NCBI GenBank assembly: GCA_903896675.1
Contig: CAITYU010000408.1
Location: forward strand, 1-34,034
Reading direction: 5' to 3'
From: an uncultured Planctomycetaceae bacterium
GTDB taxonomy: Bacteria > Planctomycetota > Planctomycetia > Planctomycetales > Planctomycetaceae
DNA: 34,034 bases
Shown here: one piece after another, positions 26,276 to 33,247 of the stretch
How the letters are laid out: each line of letters starts with the position of its first letter
Numbering within the stretch: the first letter of the stretch is position 1
Translations under genes and position numbers: made by a program
Notes under the pieces: generated by a model
Seen by the model: only the letters and a program-made list of their open reading frames with translations
Databases searched by the model: none
What the model was told of the DNA's origin: nothing

Positions 26276-26694
26276 CGAGCCTCCCTGCCACCGGCTGGCC
26301 AGAAAACAACACTGACTGACTGAGCCGGCAGACCGTTGACATCCGGCCTCTGAATCGTCAGTCGTACCGCTCCCGTCATCGGCAGCACTTCATCCAGTGC
26401 CGGCACAGCTTCACGCAAAAGCGTTGCGTCTGGATAACGCCGCAAAAACCAGTCACTCAACACAGAATCGCCTCCCGGCGAATTCTGCTGATTCCCCAAC
26501 TCCACATACGCCAGACTTTCAAAACGCCGACGCTCCTGCTGCCGCAGAATCGCGGATACTGCAGGACCAACCATCAACGTCACAGTGCCAGTGATAATCG
26601 CCGCAATGATCAACTCCGCCACCAGTGAACCGCGACGACCTGCCCGCCAGTCAGACTTTCGCTGCCACCGAATTCCTGCTGCCTCAGCGTTCAT
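26272..26694 (-). CDS. Small pseudopilin (GspI/GspH-like position)
   Basis: A 140-residue protein starting at the ATG at 26694, which overlaps the upstream GspF-like stop as ATGA; a longer in-frame ORF to 26805 would lie inside that gene. A basic leader precedes RRG^SLVAELIIAAIITGTVTLMVGP, with Glu at +5, so it is likely processed by prepilin peptidase. The C-terminal part (LDEVLPMTGAVRLTIQRPDVNG; SVSVVFWPAG) is a short beta sheet. This is the most canonical of the three non-DUF1559 pseudopilins and may prime the pseudopilus. Its stop overlaps the next start by 4 nt. Confidence 0.68.
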   Translation of the reverse strand: MNAEAAGIRWQRKSDWRAGRRGSLVAELIIAAIITGTVTLMVGPAVSAILRQQERRRFESLAYVELGNQQNSPGGDSVLSDWFLRRYPDATLLREAVPALDEVLPMTGAVRLTIQRPDVNGLPAQSVSVVFWPAGGREAR

Positions 26695-27758
26695 GCCAGT
26701 TTCTCCAGCAGAGCAATCAGCATCTGAAACACCACCAGACAGTAATACAGCACCAGCAGGCCGAACCCCACAGTCAGTGACGGACGAATCAGTCCGGAGA
26801 TCCACAGCATTCGTCGAGACCTGGCCTGCTCAAGCGACAGCGCGAGCTGCCGAAAACCCCAGTCCGCATGTCCGCGTTCACTTGCAGTATCCAGAAAATG
26901 ACGCTCACTCCGCCGAATCAGACCACTGGATTCGAGCGCCTCATGCAAACGACCTCCGGACTGCACTTCGTCACGCACCGCCAGAACCCTCGTGACCGTT
27001 CGACCAGCCGGCAGCATCAGAATTGCTGCGTTCAAAATCCCCGGTATCGTGCTGCCTGTTGAGATTCCAATACCTACCAATCGCAGAATCGTCGGAGTCC
27101 AGTACCTCGGCCAGTGACAGAACAGCGGAAAATAACCAAGCCACTGTTGCCGTGCACAGTTTTTCCAGATCAGAATCGTTACCCAGACAATCACTCCCGT
27201 TACCGGCAGCACCAGCAGCGGCAACAGAATCGAAATGTTGTCCCAGATCCGAAAAGCCGCTCGGCTCAGTGGAGGAAACTCGAGACCAAATCCCTGAAAA
27301 ATGACCTTCGCCTTCGGTGATAGATGAATGCCGGTGTATGTCCCAACGCCAAAGAACACTGCCAATACAGCTCCGCTCCAGACGACCAGTGATGTCAACT
27401 GTTCATCCACACCCCCGAATCCCTGCAGCCGAACTGTCAGACGCTGTGCTTCATCAACAAGCACGTCTGCAAGCCCACCCCCACCCTCGGCCACAGCGAT
27501 CGCAGCAATTGTCGCTGGTGGCATAAATCCGTCGATCAGACTCAATGCGGATGACAGCGAATGACCAGTCTCAAGTAACGTTCTCAACTGTCGAACAGCT
27601 TCCCGCCACTCCCCGCGACTCTCCACTTCATGGGCCCGCAGAGTCTCGAGTATTGCTTCGCCATTTCCAACGGCCCCCGCCAGCATCAGCAACAACGATG
27701 ACTGACGCAGTGGCTCCGGTCGATTTCGCAGATAACACCAGTGACGAAGATAGCTCAT
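26691..27758 (-). CDS. GspF/PilC-like membrane platform protein (third paralogue)
   Basis: A 355-residue protein. LEAGxSL-type F-domain segments occur twice: LLETGHSLSSALSLIDGFMPP with AVAEGGGGLADVL in the first half, and VGIGISTGSTIPGILNAAIL with VQSGGRLHEALESSGL in the second. Long hydrophobic spans lie at about residues 125-145 and 180-205, and another at the C-terminus (about 330-350), the usual three-helix GspF topology. GspF anchors the GspE ATPase and contacts the pseudopilins. It lacks the short N-terminal extension of classical GspF. Only 3 bp separate it from the upstream paralogue, and its stop overlaps the pseudopilin gene. Confidence 0.78.
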   Translation of the reverse strand: MSYLRHWCYLRNRPEPLRQSSLLLMLAGAVGNGEAILETLRAHEVESRGEWREAVRQLRTLLETGHSLSSALSLIDGFMPPATIAAIAVAEGGGGLADVLVDEAQRLTVRLQGFGGVDEQLTSLVVWSGAVLAVFFGVGTYTGIHLSPKAKVIFQGFGLEFPPLSRAAFRIWDNISILLPLLVLPVTGVIVWVTILIWKNCARQQWLGYFPLFCHWPRYWTPTILRLVGIGISTGSTIPGILNAAILMLPAGRTVTRVLAVRDEVQSGGRLHEALESSGLIRRSERHFLDTASERGHADWGFRQLALSLEQARSRRMLWISGLIRPSLTVGFGLLVLYYCLVVFQMLIALLEKLA

Positions 27759-27761
27759 CGT

Positions 27762-29180
27762 TCAATCCCCGCCACTGAAGGACAGGGAAAGTACGATCGC
27801 ACTCAGATCACTCAGCAGTTTCACCAGCGGAATAAACAGAGCAGCATAGGAAACCAGTACCACACCAGCCGTTAAACACACGATCACGATCTCAGATATC
27901 ACCACAAACAACGCGCCATGACCAGTGGCCGCATTCTCCAGCGCCCGCCCCAGTCCGGAAAATACATCAGCGGCAACCACACCTCGCTCGTCTTCGTCAC
28001 AAGCCCCCCGGCGCGCCTGCAACAGTGACATCGGCAGACCCTCAAATGCGGCAGCAGTCGCACCGGCTTCAGATTTTCCCTGCTCAATAGCATCAGCCAG
28101 ACTCATACCAGCCACCGCGAATTCCCTGCGCCCACAACCCGCTGCAGCAATACGCAATGCATCCGCAGCACTCGCACGATTGCGCAACGGCACGCTGAGA
28201 AGATGACAGAAACGTCCCTGTGACAACCACCTCAGGCTTGAACCGAATACAGGGATTCGCAGCAGAAATGCCGGCGTGCGACCACTCAGGATCGCAATCC
28301 AGAGCCCCAGCAACAGAACGAAGTAAATTGCCAGGCAAACGGTCACCAGCATGACAATTGCCGGACGATGAATCCAGTTTCCAAATGAAATCACAAGACC
28401 CGTTATCCACGGCAGCGTTACCCCAAAGCCCACCATGACCTCACCAGCTATGTGCACCACATAGCCCAAATACACCGCTGCCCCGGTCAGTACTAATCCT
28501 CCCAGCAGCAACGGCCCAGTACTCTGTGTCGCCACCCGCATACGCTGCAGCGAACTCTGTGTCGTGCCGGAAAGCAACTCCGCAAAAGATCTTGCTCGGA
28601 CCACCTCAGGCATGCTGCCCTCGGCAAGATACTGCATCTCGGTCGGCAGCAGATTCCTGAGTGCCTCAACAGCAGCATCGCCCGATTCAAGTCGCTTCGC
28701 AACATCCAGCAGCAGCCTGCGAGGGCCTGCAACAAGAAAACCATGCAGGGGCAGACGAATCAGCGTTAATGCTGCGGACAGCGCAACCGCTGCGGGAAAT
28801 GCCACACCGAGCGGTGGATGCAACCAGGCTGCAAACCCCACAGACACTGTCAGAAACCAGAAAATCACCAGACTCCACGCATGCATCATCAGCAGCGGAT
28901 GATCAATCGGTTCGTCGGCCACTGCCCTCACCGCAACATGAGTCGGCAAGTCCGACAACATTGCCTCACGCAGCCGTTCGCCAATCCTGAGTCGCAGCAG
29001 TCCTGGTAATGACTCCTGCCTGCGCGTCACAGACGTATGCAGATCCAGGCTCACAGCGGACTCCAGTTGAAGACCCCTGGCGGCCAGAGATATTCTCAAT
29101 GCCTCCGAATCCCGGGCTTCTTCGACACCATAGACTGGAACTCCACCGGTATGCATCGAACTGTATTGAAATACCGTCAT
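27762..29180 (-). CDS. GspF/PilC-like membrane platform protein (second paralogue, longest)
   Basis: A 472-residue protein from the ATG at 29180, which overlaps the upstream stop as ATGA; the longer frame to 29363 is rejected. The opening MTVFQYSSMHTGGVPVYGV matches the N-terminal strand of classical GspF/PilC, followed by a 'RGL' segment (SLAARGLQLES). Unlike typical GspF, two extra hydrophobic spans occur early (about 105-150) before the first F domain (about 160-240). Further spans lie at about 235-265, 275-310 and the C-terminus. The second F domain is poorly conserved (LLSVPLRNRASAADALRIAA). It may have diverged to hold a different partner from the other two GspF proteins. Confidence 0.78.
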   Translation of the reverse strand: MTVFQYSSMHTGGVPVYGVEEARDSEALRISLAARGLQLESAVSLDLHTSVTRRQESLPGLLRLRIGERLREAMLSDLPTHVAVRAVADEPIDHPLLMMHAWSLVIFWFLTVSVGFAAWLHPPLGVAFPAAVALSAALTLIRLPLHGFLVAGPRRLLLDVAKRLESGDAAVEALRNLLPTEMQYLAEGSMPEVVRARSFAELLSGTTQSSLQRMRVATQSTGPLLLGGLVLTGAAVYLGYVVHIAGEVMVGFGVTLPWITGLVISFGNWIHRPAIVMLVTVCLAIYFVLLLGLWIAILSGRTPAFLLRIPVFGSSLRWLSQGRFCHLLSVPLRNRASAADALRIAAAGCGRREFAVAGMSLADAIEQGKSEAGATAAAFEGLPMSLLQARRGACDEDERGVVAADVFSGLGRALENAATGHGALFVVISEIVIVCLTAGVVLVSYAALFIPLVKLLSDLSAIVLSLSFSGGD

Positions 29181-30295
29181 CCCCGCAGCCCCTCCTGACA
29201 AAACGCCAGTGCAGACTGCCAGACGTTGACCGGTGCCATCACTGTTGCCGCCAGTCCGCGATAAAGCTCCAGAACAGGCCAGAAGATCAGCAGCCCGTAT
29301 CCAAGCGCACAGCCTCCGCCAATCACGCACAGCAGCACTGCCGGCATCAGCAGACGCATCCACATTACACCACGCTCAAATCTCTGTCGATAAAATCCTG
29401 CTGTGGCCTGTAAACGAAGTACCAGACGCTGCTCGTGTCCCGCCGTCTGATCCAGACTCGCTCGCAGCAGGGGCGGCAAATGGGCCGCCGCAGAACTTCC
29501 AGCACTCGCTGAAGTTCTCCCCTCCGACACCTCTGCTGCCAAACCAACACACGCCCGCTGCAGTCGGCCTGAACCTGATACTGCCCCGGCAAGGGGCAAC
29601 GCTTCCGTCAGCGATATTTCATGCTGCAGCAGCAGCCAGAGCATACGGGTCAGAGTATAGCTCCGCAGGTCGTCGACGATTCGACTCAGACCAGGCAGCA
29701 GTAACAGCAAACGCTCCGGCCCCCGGAAACTCAGCGCGGTCGAACGACCCGAAAGAATCCACAGCACGATCAGGCCTGCAAACAGACTCGCGGGGACAAA
29801 CACCCACCAAGGATTGTCGTGGTTGAACAACAGAAAACCCATCAACAGGGCTCCCGGCTGAACGCCTGATCCGGCAACCACCGATTCCAGATAACGGTCC
29901 AGAAACAGTTGCAGCCCCCCCATCACCAGCAGCACAGCCGTGGCCATCACTGCCACCGGATAGGTGGCCGCCTGAGCAATTCTTGAACGCAGTTCGATTA
30001 CGTCGGTCGCGTAATCGCCCAGCAGCTCCAGTGTCAATGCGGGACGTCCGGATTTCAGTCCGGCTGCAACCGCCGCCGCCAGCAAACTGCTCGCTCCGCC
30101 TCGTGTCCCGGACAAAATCGACTCCAGCGATTCTCCCGCTTCCAGTTGTCCCTGCATGTGCTGCAGAAAAATGCGTAATCTTCGACCATGGCCGGCAGCC
30201 GCCGCCGAAAGACTGCGTTCCAGCGGCACGCCGGCACGCACTGCAGATCGCAACTCCTCAGCCAGAGACTCGATATCCTGAAGTCGTAGTCGCAT
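29177..30295 (-). CDS. GspF/PilC-like membrane platform protein (first paralogue)
   Basis: A 372-residue protein from the ATG at 30295; the frame continues upstream to 30400 but that would overlap the GspE gene by 86 bp. The first F domain reads LAEELRSAVRAGVPLERSLSAAA with LEAGESLESIL and LKSGRPALTLELL; the second includes TRMLWLLLQHEISLTEALPLAGAV and ends FYRQRFERGVMWMRLLMPAVLL, the typical pre-helix segment of GspF. Spans occur at about 115-140, 165-190 and 315-345. It directly follows the ATPase gene with a 19-bp gap and is the most canonical of the three. Probably the principal partner of the ATPase. Confidence 0.82.
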   Translation of the reverse strand: MRLRLQDIESLAEELRSAVRAGVPLERSLSAAAAGHGRRLRIFLQHMQGQLEAGESLESILSGTRGGASSLLAAAVAAGLKSGRPALTLELLGDYATDVIELRSRIAQAATYPVAVMATAVLLVMGGLQLFLDRYLESVVAGSGVQPGALLMGFLLFNHDNPWWVFVPASLFAGLIVLWILSGRSTALSFRGPERLLLLLPGLSRIVDDLRSYTLTRMLWLLLQHEISLTEALPLAGAVSGSGRLQRACVGLAAEVSEGRTSASAGSSAAAHLPPLLRASLDQTAGHEQRLVLRLQATAGFYRQRFERGVMWMRLLMPAVLLCVIGGGCALGYGLLIFWPVLELYRGLAATVMAPVNVWQSALAFCQEGLRG

Positions 30296-30314
30296 ACCAG
30301 ATGCCGCAGCCAAT

Positions 30315-31556
30315 CTATGTCCTGCTGTTTGAAAACGATAAACGACCGCCGAAGACTCGCAGGAGCTCCTCCGGAGTGGTCTCGCCTGCCTGAATCGCAC
30401 GCTCCGCCAACACCTTCAGTCCTGCCATGCCGGACTGAGCTGCCGCTGCAGACAAGGTCTGCGAATCCGAACGGGACAGCAGAGCTCTGGCAACCTGCGG
30501 AAAACCCGGATCAAGACATTCCGCCAGGGCAATTCTTCCCAGATATCCTGTGCCACCACACCTGCTGCAGCCAAATGACAGATCCTCTGCACACGCAGAT
30601 TTGTCTGCAGAAACCAGCTTTGTGGGGGAAATTCCGTCCCTCGACTGCCGACATTCGCAGCTTCGCCGCAGCAGCCGCTGACTGACAACCATGCTCAACG
30701 CACTGCGAACAAGATACGGCTCCAGCCCCATTTCCAGAAGCCTCGTCAATGCCTCCACTGCAGAACCCGCGTGAAATGTCGCAATCACAAGATGGCCGGT
30801 CAACGCCGCCTGAAACGTGGCCTCAGCAGTTGCCGGATCGCGAATTTCGCCCACCAGAATCACGTCCGGGTCCTGCCGCATCATCGACTTCAGTCCTGTT
30901 GCCAGGTCAAACCCAGCCACCGGACGAACCTGGGACTGCGACGCACCCGCAATCGCCGATTCAATCGGATCTTCAATCGTCATCACGCAGCGAGCCCCGG
31001 CACTGCGTCGCAGAATCTCTCGAATCAGGGCATAGGCCGTTGTCGTTTTGCCACTGCTGGATGGCCCCGTAACCAGCAATACGCCTGAAGTCGCCTCCAA
31101 CTGCTCCGCCAGACAACGCTCCGACTCTGCAGGCAATCCCAACTGCTCCAGCGTCTGCCGCTCGAAATTCCCACCAAACAATCGCACTGCAGCCTTCTCT
31201 CCATACAACGTCGGAAAGGTCGAAACCCGAACCTCCGACTCCGAGAACTCAGCGGCAACTCTCCCCTCCTGAGGCACATCCGTGCGGTATGTCAGTAACC
31301 CCGCAATCACCTTCAGGCGAGCTACCAAACGACTGCCAAAATCACGATCAAAACCCGCGGCAGTCTGCAGAACACCATCAATCCGCCACTGCATCCTCAG
31401 AATGGTCTCCTCCGGAGTCATATGAATATCGCTGACACGTTGCTGCGCCGCCTGCCGCAATATCAACTCCACCATTTCAGGTACGGACACCTCACCCACG
31501 GAACTCCGAGCCCCCATCGCTGCTGCGAAAGACTTCTGAAGCACCCCCGGCACCAT
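30315..31556 (-). CDS. GspE/PilB-like secretion ATPase
   Basis: A 413-residue ATPase. It lacks the long N1 domain of GspE and begins near the N2 domain (VSDIHMTPEE). Catalytic motifs: Walker A GPSSSGK (164-170), Asp box TIEDPIE (193-199), Walker B DVILVGEIRD (231-240) and the His box TGHLVIATFHAG (253-264). The zinc-binding module is present, with C300/C302 and C330/C333, but the first pair is C-x-C rather than the usual C-x-x-C. YGEKAAVRLF is also typical. The enzyme drives extension of a pilus or pseudopilus in the inner membrane through GspF. It is the first gene of the operon, so its upstream region (31557-32035) carries the operon promoter. Confidence 0.92.
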   Translation of the reverse strand: MVPGVLQKSFAAAMGARSSVGEVSVPEMVELILRQAAQQRVSDIHMTPEETILRMQWRIDGVLQTAAGFDRDFGSRLVARLKVIAGLLTYRTDVPQEGRVAAEFSESEVRVSTFPTLYGEKAAVRLFGGNFERQTLEQLGLPAESERCLAEQLEATSGVLLVTGPSSSGKTTTAYALIREILRRSAGARCVMTIEDPIESAIAGASQSQVRPVAGFDLATGLKSMMRQDPDVILVGEIRDPATAEATFQAALTGHLVIATFHAGSAVEALTRLLEMGLEPYLVRSALSMVVSQRLLRRSCECRQSRDGISPTKLVSADKSACAEDLSFGCSRCGGTGYLGRIALAECLDPGFPQVARALLSRSDSQTLSAAAAQSGMAGLKVLAERAIQAGETTPEELLRVFGGRLSFSNSRT

Positions 31557-32035
31557 TCAACCGCTCCTGAAAACCCTGAGTGTAAACCCTGTCCCTGTTC
31601 TATCTCATCACCTGCCTGATCGCAACTGCCACTGCCAGTGGTCATACCTCCAGCAGGACCCCCGCCAGACCAGTATTCGTTCAGAATTTTCAGATATTTT
31701 CAGAGTATTGCTGACGTCCTGAATCAGCGCCCACAGCGTTGCAATACGGCAACAAATCCGCAAAACTCTCCCGTGTTTCAAAAAACCCCAACATTTCTTA
31801 AAAGGCGGTATTTATTTCACTATCTGGTGGCGATAATATCAACCACCCGTCGTTGATGTCGTGGGCCGCAAAAGACCGTTTTTCCTCCTGTTCCAGTCAC
31901 TTTGAAAGCTTCCGCGAATCGCTACACTCCCGCCCGGCGGTCTTACGTTCGTCGGGCAAATCGGGTCTGCCCAGCTCCATCAGCAAAAACTCTATCGCGT
32001 TCCTTCTCTGTCAACTTTCTCAGGAGCATCCTCCG
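31557..32035. other. Divergent regulatory region between the GspE operon and recA
   Basis: About 480 bp with no supported gene; frames crossing it are open only because stops are scarce. AT-rich stretches stand out at 31678-31710 and 31795-31845 against a GC-rich background. GATAAT at 31832-31837 is a possible -10 for recA. I see no Gram-positive-type LexA box (CGAAC-N4-GTTCG) or E. coli-type box (CTG-N10-CAG) placed convincingly upstream of recA. Confidence 0.45.
31682..31704. promoter_or_regulatory. Phased TTCAGA repeats, possible operator
   Basis: TTCAGA-type units recur three times with CAGA at 31682, 31691 and 31701, spacings of 9 and 10 bp, about one helical turn. They lie 126-148 bp upstream of the GspE start and 330 bp upstream of recA. 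A regulator contacting one DNA face is possible; chance in an AT-rich stretch is not excluded. Confidence 0.3.
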
Positions 32036-33121
32036 ATGGCCGCCAAAACACCTCGCAAATCCACTCCCACCAAACCCCAGGACGAACAGCACCTGATGCT
32101 CGAAAATGCCGTGGGGCAGATCGAAAAGATGTTCGGAAAAGGCTCCATCATGAAGCTGGACGCCACCGAGCGGATCGGCGGATTCCCGGGGATTTCAACC
32201 GGGGCACTCTCGCTCGATATTGCGATGGGTGGTCGTGGGTTTCCGCAGGGCAGGATCATCGAGCTTTTCGGGCCGGAATCCAGCGGCAAGACAACTCTTG
32301 CACTGCACGCGATAGCAAGCGCGCAAAAGGCTGGCGGCATTGCAGCGTTTATTGATGCCGAACACGCACTCGATCCCCAGTGGGCTCGCAAATTGGGAGT
32401 CAATCTGGAGGAGTTGCTTGTCAGCCAGCCGTCGTACGGTGAAGAAGGCCTGCAGATTGCAGAAATGCTCGTGAAGTCAAATTCTGTGGACATCATTGTC
32501 ATCGACTCCGTCGCTGCACTGGTGCCAAAGGCAGAGCTGGACGGTGAGATCGGAGATTCGCATGTCGGTCTGCAGGCCCGCATGATGAGTCAGGCGATGC
32601 GGAAACTGACCGGGGTCATTTCCCGTGCGAGGGCAACTGTGATCTTCATCAATCAGATTCGTGAAAAGATTGGGGTTATGTTTGGCAGTCCCGAGACAAC
32701 GCCGGGGGGGCGTGCACTGAAGTTTTACAGTTCAGCCCGTCTCGATGTCCGCCGCATCAACCAGTTGAAGGAAGGCGAGAACACCATAGGGATGCGGATG
32801 CGAGTCAAGATTGTCAAAAACAAGGTCGCTCCGCCGTTCCGAGTCGCCGAGTTCGACATGTACAGCACTCACGGCATCAGCTACGAAGCTGACCTGTTGG
32901 ATCTTGCCGCAGAAAACAAGGTTGTCGACCGCAGTGGCAGTTGGTTCACATTCGGTAGCACAAAACTGGGCCAGGGACGCGACCGAGCACGACAGTTTCT
33001 CGAAGAAAATCCAGCAATTGTCGCTGAGATCAAAGAGCGGATTCTGTCTGTAAAGAACCTCAGTTCTGTGGCTGGTGTTGTGGCTGAAACAGAAGCCGCA
33101 GCAGAGGCTGAAGACGAGTGA
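32036..33121 (+). CDS. recA: RecA recombinase
   Basis: A 361-residue protein starting at the ATG at 32036, with AGGAG at 32022-32026; a longer open frame to 31853 is not needed. Walker A is GPESSGKTT (Gly79-Lys85 region), Walker B is [13 protein letters not shown], loop L1 is [20 protein letters not shown], the Q-loop/L2 region is [21 protein letters not shown], and [12 protein letters not shown] follows. The C-terminal domain ends in the expected acidic tail ([11 protein letters not shown]). RecA polymerises on single-stranded DNA for strand exchange and stimulates LexA cleavage. A short Lys/Pro/Thr-rich N-terminal extension (about 18 residues) precedes the core. It is a single-gene unit followed by a perfect hairpin. 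Confidence 0.98.
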   Translation: MAAKTPRKSTPTKPQDEQHLMLENAVGQIEKMFGKGSIMKLDATERIGGFPGISTGALSLDIAMGGRGFPQGRIIELFGPESSGKTTLALHAIASAQKAGGIAAFIDAEHALDPQWARKLGVNLEELLVSQPSYGEEGLQIAEMLVKSNSVDIIVIDSVAALVPKAELDGEIGDSHVGLQARMMSQAMRKLTGVISRARATVIFINQIREKIGVMFGSPETTPGGRALKFYSSARLDVRRINQLKEGENTIGMRMRVKIVKNKVAPPFRVAEFDMYSTHGISYEADLLDLAAENKVVDRSGSWFTFGSTKLGQGRDRARQFLEENPAIVAEIKERILSVKNLSSVAGVVAETEAAAEAEDE

Positions 33122-33143
33122 CCTTCAGCAGGCAGCAGGATCG

Positions 33144-33165
33144 ACTCGGGCTGAGAAGCCCGAGT
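33144..33165. terminator. Perfect 9-bp hairpin with GAGA tetraloop between recA and RAYT-like gene
   Basis: ACTCGGGCT (33144-33152) pairs with AGCCCGAGT (33157-33165) around a GNRA-type loop, GAGA. It begins 22 bp after the recA stop. No T-run follows (GTCTGATGTTT), so intrinsic termination would be weak. Because RAYT genes are often flanked by REP-like palindromes, it could instead be such an element. Confidence 0.6.
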
Positions 33166-33247
33166 GTCTGATGTTTGCCAGCCATGGTCTTGATGGGTGT
33201 TCTTCGCTGCAGGAGCAATTGGAACACGGAGGCATTGCACACATGTG

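Noticed and set aside
25367-26323. Plus-strand ORF of 318 residues
   Set aside because: Antisense to two tightly overlapping pseudopilin genes; low-complexity Arg/Pro/Thr composition without any domain.
31853-32035. 61-residue N-terminal extension of RecA
   Set aside because: The extension is unrelated to RecA, has no ribosome site, and an ATG with AGGAG at the expected spacing lies at 32036.
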